38,550 nucleotides of DNA from JAGNNV01 sp039932395 (GTDB taxonomy: Bacteria > Acidobacteriota > Vicinamibacteria > Fen-336 > JAGNNV01): NCBI GenBank assembly GCA_039932395.1, contig JBDTQB010000005.1, forward strand, positions 1 to 38,550, read 5' to 3'. The notes under the pieces are model-generated. The model saw nothing but the letters and a program-made list of their open reading frames with translations. It was not told where the DNA came from and did not search any database. The translations under genes were made by a program, and so were the position numbers. Numbering within the stretch: the first letter of the stretch is position 1; every line of letters starts with the position of its first letter. Positions 27,401-34,738 of the stretch are shown here, piece after piece.

Positions 27401-27707
27401 GCTGGATCCGGACATCGGCCGCGTTTCGCAGACCGAACGCGGCGCCGTACGTCTCGACGAATGAAAGCGCACGAGACTCGCGGCTTGTTCCCGCACTTGC
27501 GGGCAAAGGGATAGAGCGACCGCGCGGTGCGCTGAGGAAGGTTGCCAGCTGGGTTTTGGGAGAACGTGTGACGGTCAGTGGAACGCCCGCCGCGGTGTTC
27601 AGAGCCTCGATGGCCCGCGAAGCGGTAGCAGCGGTCTGCGCCATCGACGACGGCGCCAGAAGGCAAAGCATCGGCGCAAAGACCAAGAACCGTAAGGTCG
27701 GTTTCAC
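24402..27707 (-). CDS. Secreted thermolysin-family (M4) metalloprotease with Calx-beta domain
   Basis: Secreted zinc protease of 1101 residues. Domains in order: signal peptide (LRFLVFAPMLCLLAPSSMA), FTP/PepSY-like propeptide, M4 catalytic domain with HELTH at residues 341-345 and the third zinc ligand Glu365 in NESFSD, M4 C-terminal domain, a jelly-roll/MAM-like domain (about 552-737: FFDGFETGLSNW ... FIDDFRVYQC), a Calx-beta domain (about 745-852: VSVLEGNAGMSNATFTLSLS ... GTIVDDD) and a C-terminal module (855-1101). GTG at 27707 is chosen because AAGGAG stands 8 bases upstream and the signal peptide begins there; the open frame further upstream reads unlike protein. The tail module is duplicated as the next gene. 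All active-site residues are present. Confidence 0.93.
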   Translation of the reverse strand: MKPTLRFLVFAPMLCLLAPSSMAQTAATASRAIEALNTAAGVPLTVTRSPKTQLATFLSAPRGRSIPLPASAGTSRESRALSFVETYGAAFGLRNAADVRIQRVETDSLGLDHVRMTQVRAGVPVTGGELVLHMKGARVLAANGKTLGGIDGVDLNPAVSAPESLSIAGKYVARKFKTLGVNLSEPRLEILNQELLGGRPFPTRLAWFIEASSMDLRQFIWIDAHSKLVLLSFSQRTDAKNRAVYNGNNLATLPGTLVRSEGDAATGDTDADLAYVYAGSTYDYYSSVHGRDSFDGLGGQLKSTVHHCPTGSACPYENAFWSGTQMVYGDGYASADDVVAHELTHAVTERTANLFYYMQSGALNESFSDIFGETVDLLNGLGTDTLAVRWEMGEDLPDGGALRNMANPNLFNDPGKMTDSQFRCEYDPVAEDAGGVHTNSGVPNHAYALMVDGGTYNAQTVVGIGLTKAAKVQYRALTQYLTSASDFLDNYNALQQACSDLVGTDGITAGDCSEVTKALNAVQMSNPWPCGANYGMNAPPPNVCPAGQYATNTFFDGFETGLSNWTISGNTGTWFRGSNPVNPLGGSVFATTGADNLWGYSQDTATDSRISLASNLSILPGSRLQFNHSFGFDNDSGGNNWDGGRIEYSTDNGVNWSDLSPLYAAGANYGTGAIKATTGNPIGGLMGFVKDSFGYTASQYNLGTLGGQNVRFRFRIGTDSSIDDYGWFIDDFRVYQCFSITPPTISIADVSVLEGNAGMSNATFTLSLSAPFASTVSVTATTADSTATAGSDYTAAGPTVLNFAPGVTTQTFSVPIQGDAVIEGNETFFVNLTDPLFATIADGQAVGTIVDDDTEPNVTPTSARFMALDSSARTTLGGTTPEIWYAVQLFANRSYQFSAWPVADDETSGAVSISLDLFSDASGTVAATPSPRKESAGLEGSPNQSTGRPQTLLFQPTTSGVYRLRLTGVAGTPEDVSLLARETTLFSPWLFVTNATSYDAFQTIHNNTAQPVVVTLQALDASGTALGNSITFTVPADATVFKSTKSDMGVAADAFGGTLLRHDGAFGAISANTTTLSGLTGLSFDSPFTPRSSQVLGSPIR

Positions 27708-27842
27708 AGGACGACTCCTTCTTAGGGCGCAGGCGAAAGACCTGGTCGCTCGACGGGCTTTGATGCTAGCTGGATGCGCTGTCGGCACCAAGGATAGCTC
27801 GCGACTGTCGCAATCAGGACAGGGCCAATCGGACCGATTTTG

Positions 27843-27848
27843 TATACT
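27843..27848 (+). promoter_or_regulatory. Possible -10 element upstream of the second glycan operon
   Basis: TATACT (27843-27848) is a good -10 match 41 bases before the TTG start at 27890. No convincing -35 is seen at 16-18 bases upstream. The 182-base gap 27708-27889 separates two divergent genes (protease and glycan operon), so promoters for both must lie in or near it. Confidence 0.3.
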
Positions 27849-27889
27849 GTCGGGCGTTCGTCACTCGCGGCGAAACGCGAAACGCTTCA

Positions 27890-28255
27890 TTGAAAATCGG
27901 ATTCCTCGGAAACGCGAACGACTACCCGTTCATGCTCGCTCGCGCCATACGACGAGCGGGACACGACGTGGTGTTCATCCTGAACCAGAAGAGTGTTCTG
28001 AACCGTCCGGAACATCGCTACCTGGATGTCGATCTTCAGAAGGAAGACTGGATCATCGACGCTACGCGTCCGCAAGAGTTAGCGGAGTGGAAGGCCACAG
28101 AAACAGCGTCGAGGCAGCGTATTAAGAGCCACTGGGCACAACTGATGTCGGAAGCCGAGACACAAGTCGCCGAGAACGAGCGCGTCGCCAATCAGAGAGT
28201 GGAGCAGAATCGAAAGCTAAAATCCTGGACCAGGGCAAGCGGTGGATCCAAATGA
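27890..28255 (+). CDS. Shortened paralogue of the coiled-coil glycosyltransferase
   Basis: Small protein of 121 residues. Residues 1-50 (GFLGNANDYPFMLARA, RRAGHDVVFILN, LNRPEHRYLDV) are a close copy of the N-terminus of the 521-residue protein at 14626-16191, including the following DWIIDAT segment (TWIHDAS in the long form). Then, instead of the GT-B core, it passes directly into a charged helical stretch (about residues 66-115, ETASRQRIKSHWAQL ... EAETQVAENERVANQRVEQN). It could be a remnant in which the central ~350 residues were lost, or a real small protein. The frame is intact, starts with TTG at 27890 and overlaps the next glycosyltransferase by 4 bases (ATGA), which argues that it is still translated. 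Confidence 0.65.
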   Translation: MKIGFLGNANDYPFMLARAIRRAGHDVVFILNQKSVLNRPEHRYLDVDLQKEDWIIDATRPQELAEWKATETASRQRIKSHWAQLMSEAETQVAENERVANQRVEQNRKLKSWTRASGGSK

Positions 28256-29592
28256 CCAGAAAACGCGCAAGAGAGGCCGTGCGTCCGAAAGTCGCGATCG
28301 TTTGCCTCTACGCCTATCCCCTCTTCAATCCTGAATGCGAGAGCCCATTCGGCGGATCGGAAGTGAGAGTTTCCCTGATCGCGAAGTCCCTGGCGGCCCT
28401 TGGGACCCTCGATGTCGAGGTCGTCGTCTTCGATCACGATCAGCCGTCGGTGGAAACCATCGACGGCGTCACGATCAAGGCCTGGCCCGGGATGAAATGC
28501 CCAATTCCAACCCGGAAACCGCGGGGGCTCGCCGCCGGGCAAGCGGCCACTCATGCCATTTTGAAGCAGGCTTCCACATTGAGCTTGGTCAGCCGCGCCG
28601 CTCGACTTTGGCGGCGCTGGACCCGGCCGGAGCCATCTCCCGAGAGCATCCTGACCCACATCGGCCCCGAGCCGGTTCTCGAGAAGAACGTCTCCTTTTT
28701 CAGAGTCCTCGACGCTGACCTCTACATGATGCCGGGCAACAGTCGGGTGTCCGCGGAGTTGGTGTCCTGGTGCCGAATCGAGGGCAGGCCTTACGTCATG
28801 CTCTCGGGTTCGGACGGCGACTTTCATCCCGACTACAAGCAGCAGCCTGAGGCGGCGGGGATCTACGGCCTTCCGGGCTACATCATGAACACCACGATTG
28901 ATCTGGCGTCGGCGCACGTCGTGCAGAACGCGCGGCAGGCCGAACTGCTCCGTGCGTCGTGGAGCCGCGAAGCAAAGATCGTTCGAAACCCGATCGATCT
29001 GTCTCGGATCTATCCCAAGGACGCGAGCGCCCGGGACATCCTGTGGATCGGCAAGTCAGACTGGATCAAGCGTCCGGGACTTTTCCTCGATCTGGCCGAG
29101 CGTTTCCCAGAACTGTCTTTCCGGATGTTGATGACCTTCTCAAACAAGGAAATCTGGGACGAGTGCCATGCGCGCGCTGCCAAGCTTCCGAACCTGACCC
29201 TGGTCGACTACACGCCATTCAATGAGGTTGAGAAGCTTTTCGCGTCTTCACGCCTGCTGGTCAGCACCTCGGTTTTTGAAGGATTTCCGAACGCCTTTCT
29301 GCAGGCCGCGAAGTACGGCCTGCCCATCGTGTCCCTGGTCGTCGACCCGGACGGCATGCTGGCGGTGAAGGAGTGTGGTGCCGCCTGCGGCGATGACTGG
29401 GAAAAGATGGCCGCCGAACTTTCCTCGTTCGCGACAGACAACGATCGCTTCAAGAAGGCCTCCCAAGCCATCGAGAACTATGTCCGCGTCCATCACGAAA
29501 AGTCGGCGATCGCGCGTGAATATGAAAAGGTTCTGACCGAAGTCCTGATGGCTTCGGGGCGGGGATCCTTATCGAGTCCGGCGGTACGCTGA
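28252..29592 (+). CDS. Glycosyltransferase family 4 (GT-B)
   Basis: Cytoplasmic transferase of 446 residues. The N-terminal domain opens KVAIVCLYAYPLFNPE with FGGSEVRVSLIAKSLAALG, the usual GT4 acceptor-side glycine-rich loop. The donor domain has DILWIGKSDWIKRPGLFLDL, LPNLTLVDYTPFNEVEKLF and VFEGFPNAFLQAAKYGLPIV, with the E-x7 motif ending in Lys/Tyr instead of the second Glu. Relative to most GT4 proteins it has a larger insert in the N-terminal half (about residues 85-160). The ATG start overlaps the upstream short paralogue by 4 bases, and its TGA is followed immediately by the asnB ATG. The sugar is unknown. Confidence 0.9.
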   Translation: MTRKRAREAVRPKVAIVCLYAYPLFNPECESPFGGSEVRVSLIAKSLAALGTLDVEVVVFDHDQPSVETIDGVTIKAWPGMKCPIPTRKPRGLAAGQAATHAILKQASTLSLVSRAARLWRRWTRPEPSPESILTHIGPEPVLEKNVSFFRVLDADLYMMPGNSRVSAELVSWCRIEGRPYVMLSGSDGDFHPDYKQQPEAAGIYGLPGYIMNTTIDLASAHVVQNARQAELLRASWSREAKIVRNPIDLSRIYPKDASARDILWIGKSDWIKRPGLFLDLAERFPELSFRMLMTFSNKEIWDECHARAAKLPNLTLVDYTPFNEVEKLFASSRLLVSTSVFEGFPNAFLQAAKYGLPIVSLVVDPDGMLAVKECGAACGDDWEKMAAELSSFATDNDRFKKASQAIENYVRVHHEKSAIAREYEKVLTEVLMASGRGSLSSPAVR

Positions 29593-31449
29593 ATGTGCGG
29601 GATCGCAGGCGTTTTTAATCTGGAGGCGTCCCGGACGGTCGGTGAGCAGGCTGTTCGCGCCATGACCGACACGATCGCTCATCGAGGACCGGATGGATCG
29701 GGCGTGTACTGCCGCGGCTCGGTCGGGCTCGGCCATCGGCGCCTGGCCATCGTCGATCTCTCTCCGCTGGGCGCCCAGCCCATGGGCAACGAAGATGGGT
29801 CGGTGCAGGTGGTTCTCAACGGTGAGATCTACAACCATCGTGCTCTCCGAGCCTGGCTGGAAACAAAAGGACATGTCTTCCGGTCCCAGTCGGACACCGA
29901 GGTCATTGTTCACCTGTGGGAAGAGCGAGGGGAGCGTTGCGTCGAGGACCTGCAGGGCATGTTTGCCTTCGCCGTCTGGGACTCGAATCAGGAAGCGCTT
30001 TTTCTCGCCCGGGATCGGGAGGGGGAGAAGCCTCTTTTCTACGCGGCTTCCAAGGATCGCTTTCTCTTCGGATCGGAGATCAAAGCCATTCTGGCCGATG
30101 CCGAATTCCGATCGAAACCGGATGACGTCGCCCTCCAGCACTATCTGACCTATCAATCCGTTCCCGCACCCATGACGGCCTTCTGCGGCGTCAACAAGCT
30201 GGGGCCCGCTCAATCGATCCTTGTCACGCGCGCCGGCGCAAAGACGCCAAGAACGTATTGGACTCTCTCCTACGCCGAAAAGATCAAGGTGGAGACGAAG
30301 AGCGAAGAGGTCGCGGTCCAAGAAGAATTGATCGAGCGACTGCGCGACTCCGTGCGACAACGCCTGATGAGCGATGTCCCGCTCGGAGCCTTCCTCTCCG
30401 GAGGCGTCGATTCATCGCTGATCGTCGCCCTCATGGCGGAACTGATGGATCGACCGGTGAAGACCTTTTCGATCGGGTTCGCGGACGACGCGTACAACGA
30501 GCTTCCCTATGCCCGAACGGTGGCTGATCGCTACAAGACGGATCACCATGAATTCGTGGTGACTCCGGACGCCGGCGCGCTCATCCAGGATCTGGTGTGG
30601 CACTACAACGAGCCGTTCGCCGACTCGTCGGCCATTCCGACGTTCTATGTTTCAAAGCTGGCCAGGGAGTTCGTGACGGTGGCTCTCACGGGTGATGGCG
30701 GCGACGAAGCGCTCGGTGGATACTCGCGCTACATCGGTCTTGATGCGCCAAGCGTCGCGCAAACTGACCTCACCGCCTTGCAGAACGCGTTGCCGGCCGG
30801 CCATTCTCCGATCCCCCCCTATCAAGCGCAGTACTACTTCAAGCTGACGCACTTCCACGAACTGCTCCAGAAGAGTCTGTTCACTCCGGGTTTCGCCGGT
30901 CGCTTGAAGTCACCCGCGTTCGACTGGATGGCCTCGAAGTTCTCCGGCGCCGACGCGGCTTCTCACGTCGAGAAGGCGATGCAGGTCGATCAACGCTTCT
31001 ATCTGCCCGACACCCTCATGGCCAAGGTCGATGTCGCATCCATGGCGTATTCGCTCGAAACCCGACCGCCGTTTCTCGATCATCGCTTCCTGGAATTTGC
31101 AGCCCGCCTGCCCGCTCGGTTAAAGGTCGACGGCGTGATCACGAAGAAAATCCTCAAGGACGCAGCCGCTCCGTATCTGCCACAAACCCTGATCCATCGA
31201 AAGAAAATGGGATTCGGCGTTCCCATCGATCTCTGGTTTCGGAAAGAGCTTCGTGAATTCCTCAGATCCACTCTTCTAAGCCAGAAGGCTCGGGAGCGCG
31301 GCTACTTCAATGCGTCGTTCGTGGAGAGTCTGATCTCCCGCCATGAGTCCGGCGAGTCGTGGCAGTATCCACTCTGGAACCTTCTGATGTTCGAGTTGTG
31401 GCAGCAAATGTTCATTGACTCGGTTCCTGACCGAGTCAAATCGAGGTAA
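29593..31449 (+). CDS. asnB: Asparagine synthase-type glutamine amidotransferase, copy 2
   Basis: AsnB-family protein of 618 residues with intact Cys2 (MCGIAG), HRGPDGSG and LNGEIYN in the glutaminase domain, and SGGVDSS at residues 269-275 with LTGDGGDEALGGYSRY in the synthetase domain. The C-terminal RKKMGFGVPIDLWFRKELRE matches the first copy (RPKMGFGIPIDGWFRGDLQP), so the two are clear paralogues of similar length, but the glutaminase halves differ more. The ATG follows the glycosyltransferase stop with no gap. Amidation of a sugar carboxylate of the surface glycan is inferred from context; ordinary asparagine synthesis cannot be excluded for one of the two. Confidence 0.93.
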   Translation: MCGIAGVFNLEASRTVGEQAVRAMTDTIAHRGPDGSGVYCRGSVGLGHRRLAIVDLSPLGAQPMGNEDGSVQVVLNGEIYNHRALRAWLETKGHVFRSQSDTEVIVHLWEERGERCVEDLQGMFAFAVWDSNQEALFLARDREGEKPLFYAASKDRFLFGSEIKAILADAEFRSKPDDVALQHYLTYQSVPAPMTAFCGVNKLGPAQSILVTRAGAKTPRTYWTLSYAEKIKVETKSEEVAVQEELIERLRDSVRQRLMSDVPLGAFLSGGVDSSLIVALMAELMDRPVKTFSIGFADDAYNELPYARTVADRYKTDHHEFVVTPDAGALIQDLVWHYNEPFADSSAIPTFYVSKLAREFVTVALTGDGGDEALGGYSRYIGLDAPSVAQTDLTALQNALPAGHSPIPPYQAQYYFKLTHFHELLQKSLFTPGFAGRLKSPAFDWMASKFSGADAASHVEKAMQVDQRFYLPDTLMAKVDVASMAYSLETRPPFLDHRFLEFAARLPARLKVDGVITKKILKDAAAPYLPQTLIHRKKMGFGVPIDLWFRKELREFLRSTLLSQKARERGYFNASFVESLISRHESGESWQYPLWNLLMFELWQQMFIDSVPDRVKSR

Positions 31450-31453
31450 GACG

Positions 31454-32281
31454 TTGAACGCAGACAAAAATGACCTCCGTTTTGGCTTCGGCCGCAACTG
31501 GGAGGATTTCATTCGCCGAAACTTCTCCGAAGAGCGCGTGGATATCTCCAAGCGACACCTTCTCGGCTTCCTGCAGTTGTCTGATCTCAAAGGCCATTCT
31601 TTTCTCGATATCGGCTGCGGCAGCGGAATCCATTCGCTCGCCGCCTTCCGATCGGGCGCCGACTCGGTGACGGGGTTTGACTACGATCAAAACTCGGTCA
31701 ACGCTAGCCGTGTTTGCCATGAATACGCTGGAAAACCAATCAATTGGTCGATCAGTCAGGGCTCCGTTCTGGACGCTTCGTTCATGGAGAACAAAGTCCC
31801 GAAAGCGTCGCTCGTCTACTCGTGGGGAGTTCTCCACCACACCGGCGACGTCTGGACGGCCATCCGCAACGCGGCAGGCCGGGTTGCCCCGGGCGGCCTG
31901 TTCTACATTGCGTTGTATTCGTCCGATGCCGACGTGCAGCCCTCCCCGGAGTTCTGGCTGGACGTGAAGCAGCGCTACAACCAGGCGGGTTGGTTTGGTC
32001 GACAGAAGCTGCTGCTTTGGTACATCTGGAGATTCATGATCGCGGGCGACTACAAGAACGTGCCCGTCGTGATGAAGCGTTTCCGCGAGCACAAGCACAA
32101 TCGGGGAATGAGCCTGCTGGTGGACATCCGCGACTGGCTGGGGGGCTGGCCCATGGAGTACGTGCGCGACGCCGAAGTCGAAAAGGTCTGCGTCGAAGCC
32201 GGATTGACGCCGGTGCGCGTCCAGACGGGCGAGGCCTGCCATGAATATCTGTACAAGCGGGTCGAGAGCGCGCAGGCCTAG
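31454..32281 (+). CDS. Class I SAM-dependent methyltransferase
   Basis: Methyltransferase of 275 residues. Motif I is SFLDIGCGSGIHSLAAFRSG, followed by VTGFDYDQNSVNASRV, the motif IV segment LVYSWGVLHHTGDVW and VAPGGLFYIALY. After the core, a helical region rich in Tyr, Trp and Arg (RYNQAGWFGRQKLLLWYIWR) could contact a lipid-linked or aromatic substrate. TTG at 31454 is preferred because GAGG lies 7 bases upstream and it falls just after the asnB stop; the ATG at 31415 would overlap the asnB 3' end by 35 bases. It ends the second glycan operon, followed by an inverted repeat and the tRNA-Arg promoter. Confidence 0.85.
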   Translation: MNADKNDLRFGFGRNWEDFIRRNFSEERVDISKRHLLGFLQLSDLKGHSFLDIGCGSGIHSLAAFRSGADSVTGFDYDQNSVNASRVCHEYAGKPINWSISQGSVLDASFMENKVPKASLVYSWGVLHHTGDVWTAIRNAAGRVAPGGLFYIALYSSDADVQPSPEFWLDVKQRYNQAGWFGRQKLLLWYIWRFMIAGDYKNVPVVMKRFREHKHNRGMSLLVDIRDWLGGWPMEYVRDAEVEKVCVEAGLTPVRVQTGEACHEYLYKRVESAQA

Positions 32282-32293
32282 TGACGGATCTTC

Positions 32294-32314
32294 CGAGCTC
32301 TGTTGCTGAGCTCG
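32294..32314. repeat. Short inverted repeat after the methyltransferase
   Basis: CGAGCTC (32294-32300) and GAGCTCG (32308-32314) form a perfect 7-bp stem with a 7-base loop, 13 bases after the stop at 32281. There is no T-run behind it, so it is only a weak terminator candidate. Confidence 0.4.
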
Positions 32315-32339
32315 AGAGGCGACACACCCTTTATGTACG

Positions 32340-32355
32340 CGACGTTTGAACGTCG
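32340..32355. repeat. Perfect inverted repeat upstream of the tRNA-Arg promoter
   Basis: CGACGTT (32340-32346), TG, AACGTCG (32349-32355) is a perfect 7-bp palindrome with a 2-base centre, 22 bases upstream of the -35 of the tRNA-Arg promoter. The short centre suits a dimeric protein site better than a hairpin. No regulator is suggested by sequence. Confidence 0.4.
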
Positions 32356-32377
32356 ACCCCTCCCTCAAAAGTACGGC

Positions 32378-32407
32378 TTGTCGGAACGGTGTCTAGTCAA
32401 ATAGAAT
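32378..32407 (+). promoter_or_regulatory. Sigma70-type promoter of tRNA-Arg
   Basis: TTGTCG (32378-32383), an 18-base spacer, and TAGAAT (32402-32407) form a good housekeeping promoter. The -10 ends 15 bases before the mature tRNA 5' end, the right distance for a short leader. Confidence 0.6.
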
Positions 32408-32422
32408 CATGGTTTGCGCCGT

Positions 32423-32499
32423 GCGCCCCTAGCTCAATTGGATAGAGCAATAGACTACGAATCTGTAGGTTGGAGGTTCGAATCCTCCGGGGCGCACCA
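32423..32499 (+). tRNA. tRNA-Arg(ACG)
   Basis: Cloverleaf folded by hand: acceptor GCGCCCC/GGGGCGC, D-arm GCTC/GAGC, anticodon stem ATAGA/TCTGT (one G-T pair) around the loop CTACGAA with anticodon ACG, five-base variable loop, T-arm GGAGG-TTCGAAT-CCTCC, discriminator A, and encoded CCA (32497-32499). In bacteria A34 of this tRNA is normally changed to inosine by TadA, whose gene lies about 2.2 kb downstream. Confidence 0.97.
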
Positions 32500-32504
32500 C
32501 GCGC

Positions 32505-32641
32505 GACTGGTGCCTGAGAAATATGGGTTCAATGGAACACGTGTTTCACGTGCCCAACTTTCTCGCGAATGTTTTTGGGATGCTGAAAGAGGGGGCCGGG
32601 TCATTCACACGAACCCCACTTCGAATCACGTGGACCACGGC
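32505..32641 (+). pseudogene. Relic of a methyltransferase-like gene (18113-18868 family)
   Basis: Six-base gap after the tRNA CCA, then a frame reading DWCLRNMGSMEHVFHVPN and FLANVFGMLKEG, which matches FDCVVDHGTLEHVFHLPN and CLANIGGMLKPSG of the protein encoded at 18113-18868. At about 32601 the match moves to another frame (GRVIHTNPTSNHVDHG against GRMIHSSPSHNYFDHG), so a 1-base deletion or equivalent has occurred. Only about 45 codons remain and no start or stop belongs to them. It is a decayed internal fragment, not a working gene. Confidence 0.75.
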
Positions 32642-32683
32642 GATTCGGCCAAGCGTCCGCAGTATTCCGCAACCGGGATGCGG

Positions 32684-32854
32684 GAGAACGGGGCCTCGCT
32701 TGGAACTCCCCACAGCCAACGCGCTGCGGTGCGACAGACCGGTTCGGGCGCGTTCAGTCATTGGAATCGCCATCTGTATTTTTCGTCGTCCGATAATTCA
32801 GATCCGAACACGAACGGGCGCGCCTACACCGCGCACATGAAACTGCGTTCATAG
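32684..32854 (+). pseudogene. Relic of an SGNH-protein N-terminal domain
   Basis: A reading frame that ends at 32854 contains ENGASLGTPHS, TGSGAFSHWNRHLYFSSSDN and SDPNTNGRAY. These align with ENGTALGPAHS, TGKGRFSHWGKVVYFSASDN and TDPRQNRRSY in the N-terminal domain of the SGNH protein encoded just downstream (32880-34730). About half of the ~50 aligned residues are identical. The fragment stops abruptly after KLRS, 25 bases before the intact gene starts. Together with the methyltransferase fragment it forms a chimeric leftover of at least two genes. Confidence 0.75.
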
Positions 32855-32879
32855 CGTCGCGAAAGTGGAGCCTTGCCTC

Positions 32880-34730
32880 ATGTCCCCCAAGAGCGGAAGC
32901 GACGCTGGAACGAAGGGGCGAATGTCTTTGCGTATCGCGATCTTTTCGGTCGCGACTTTTCTCTCCCTCGTCGGCTGGTGCGGGATACACGGCTGGAGCC
33001 GCAGACTCGACATCGTTGCGAATAAGGTCATCCCGGTGTCGGGCCACTCGTACTGCGTTGATGTCGCGCCGGGCGCTTTCGGATGGATCGATACCCGGTG
33101 GGATACGGAAACCCAACCGAATCGCTCGCCCTTGGTGGTCATCGAGAACGGAACTGCTCTTGGGCCGGCTCACTCCTTTCACAGCGAGATCGCCGCGACG
33201 GGAAAGGGCCGTTTCTCGCACTGGGGGAAGGTTGTTTACTTCTCTGCCTCCGACAATACCGACCCGCGCCAGAATCGTCGCTCGTATCGCCTGGAATATC
33301 GGCTGTTTCTTCCTCGGACCGCCGGGCTGGTGGCCTTGGTCTCGGCCGGAATTCTTTGGGCGATCCTGCTTGGTCTGCTCTTGCGGCCGTTGGTCGTCCG
33401 CCTGGCGGGATCCGCCCGCGCGCGGAGCATTTGGGGAAACGTTACGGGAGCGCTTCAAGGCGCTGTGATCACCGCGGTCGCCACGCTTCTCTTTCTTGGC
33501 CTGGGCGAAGGCTGGATGCGGCTCCGGAGGCCCTTCTTGACCCCGCTTTGGCCCTCGCAACCCATACCTCTCGTTGGCTTCACGTTCACTCCCCATTCGC
33601 TCGTTCGCTGGACCAATCAGCTCGACTACTGGAATGAGGGACTCGTCAATTCTCTTGGTTTTCTGGATCGGGAGCCGTCGGCTGACCTGACCAACAGCGC
33701 GAATTGCAATGTCACTTTTTTAGGCGACTCGTTCGTCGAGGCGGCCCAGGTCCCGATCGAGCAGAAGTCGCACGTGCTGTTCGAAACGATGGCGCAAAAT
33801 CAGCTCCCCGACCGGTCTATCCGCTCACAGGCCTTCGGTTACTCAGGGACCGGCCAAGTCAACCAGGTTCCGTTCTATACCGTGTTTGCGCGCCCGCTTC
33901 ACCCCCGCGTGGTCGTGCTGGTTTTTGCCAGCAACGACCTGGCCAACAACTCGAGCCTGCTTGAAGGCGTGCGAAATGGATGGGATCCGACCCACGCTCC
34001 GCGCCCCTTCGCCAGGCGAAGCGGAGAGTCCGGTATCGAGCGTCTGCCGCCAGCGGACGACTGGGCTGATCACCTGCTGAAGCCTCTCCCGAAGCGTCCA
34101 GAACTCGCATGGTGGTCTTCCCTACACATTGCGGCGAGAGATCATAGCTACCTGTACTCATGGGCATGGGCGAACGCGAAGCTTAAGTATCCTGCGGTGG
34201 CGGCAAGAATCGACCCAACGTCGGACGTCACTGGAATCCAAGCGAACAACAAGGCTCAGATCGGGCGAATCGCGGGGTTGGAACATGCTTTGGACGGCTG
34301 GGCGTATCCAAACGATCTGGATCTGGACTTGATGTTCGACGCCAAGGGTCCACTCCCTCCCGCCTTTGAGGATGCCTGGACTTACACGGCGTTTGGTATC
34401 GACACCATTCGGGCGGAGGCGGCCAAAGATGGCGCCAGTGTCGTGGCCTTGATCTCCACTACCTTTGCCAACGAGCTCTCCACCAAAGAGCCCGCGTCTG
34501 AGAAGCCTCGTCCGAGGGTGTATCACACGGCGTTCGATCGCTTGATCCGCCTCCTTCGAGATCGCCAGATCCCCTACGTTGATCAACAGACATACATCGA
34601 CGAGCACGGAATCAAATCAGAAGATATTCGATTCGCGCACGACGGCCACTGGTCGTCGATTGGACATCAAGCGGCGGCAGGCGCGCTCATCGAGTTGTTC
34701 AAGAAAAATCCAGCACTTTGCCGCCCCTAG
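32880..34730 (+). CDS. SGNH-hydrolase-type membrane protein with N-terminal beta domain
   Basis: Protein of 616 residues. A transmembrane helix near residue 15-35 is followed by an exported domain (about 40-140; VDVAPGAFGWIDTRWD, ENGTALGPAHS, FSHWGKVVYFSASDNTDP), two further membrane helices (about 145-170 and 195-215), and an SGNH-hydrolase fold: GDSF with Ser284, GYSGTGQ, FASND, and the late DGHWSSIGH with Asp588/His590. These blocks resemble the AlgX/DltD/acyl-esterase group, so O-acyl transfer or removal on the surface glycan is plausible. The ATG at 32880 has TGGAG 9 bases upstream; the GTG at 32865 overlaps that site and is less likely. A damaged copy of its N-domain lies directly upstream. 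Confidence 0.82.
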   Translation: MSPKSGSDAGTKGRMSLRIAIFSVATFLSLVGWCGIHGWSRRLDIVANKVIPVSGHSYCVDVAPGAFGWIDTRWDTETQPNRSPLVVIENGTALGPAHSFHSEIAATGKGRFSHWGKVVYFSASDNTDPRQNRRSYRLEYRLFLPRTAGLVALVSAGILWAILLGLLLRPLVVRLAGSARARSIWGNVTGALQGAVITAVATLLFLGLGEGWMRLRRPFLTPLWPSQPIPLVGFTFTPHSLVRWTNQLDYWNEGLVNSLGFLDREPSADLTNSANCNVTFLGDSFVEAAQVPIEQKSHVLFETMAQNQLPDRSIRSQAFGYSGTGQVNQVPFYTVFARPLHPRVVVLVFASNDLANNSSLLEGVRNGWDPTHAPRPFARRSGESGIERLPPADDWADHLLKPLPKRPELAWWSSLHIAARDHSYLYSWAWANAKLKYPAVAARIDPTSDVTGIQANNKAQIGRIAGLEHALDGWAYPNDLDLDLMFDAKGPLPPAFEDAWTYTAFGIDTIRAEAAKDGASVVALISTTFANELSTKEPASEKPRPRVYHTAFDRLIRLLRDRQIPYVDQQTYIDEHGIKSEDIRFAHDGHWSSIGHQAAAGALIELFKKNPALCRP

Positions 34731-34738
34731 CGCATCTC

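Noticed and set aside
23479..27707. PEP-CTERM/exosortase-type sorting signal at the ends of the secreted proteins
   Set aside because: The shared C-terminus (VLGSPIR) has no hydrophobic helix or basic tail, and no exosortase gene is present.
27708..27791. 28-residue N-terminal extension of the M4 protease
   Set aside because: The GTG at 27707 has AAGGAG at the right distance and begins a normal signal peptide.
32414..32854. 146-codon reading frame through tRNA-Arg taken as a gene
   Set aside because: It runs across the tRNA and the relics; the apparent protein is only a patch of decayed fragments.
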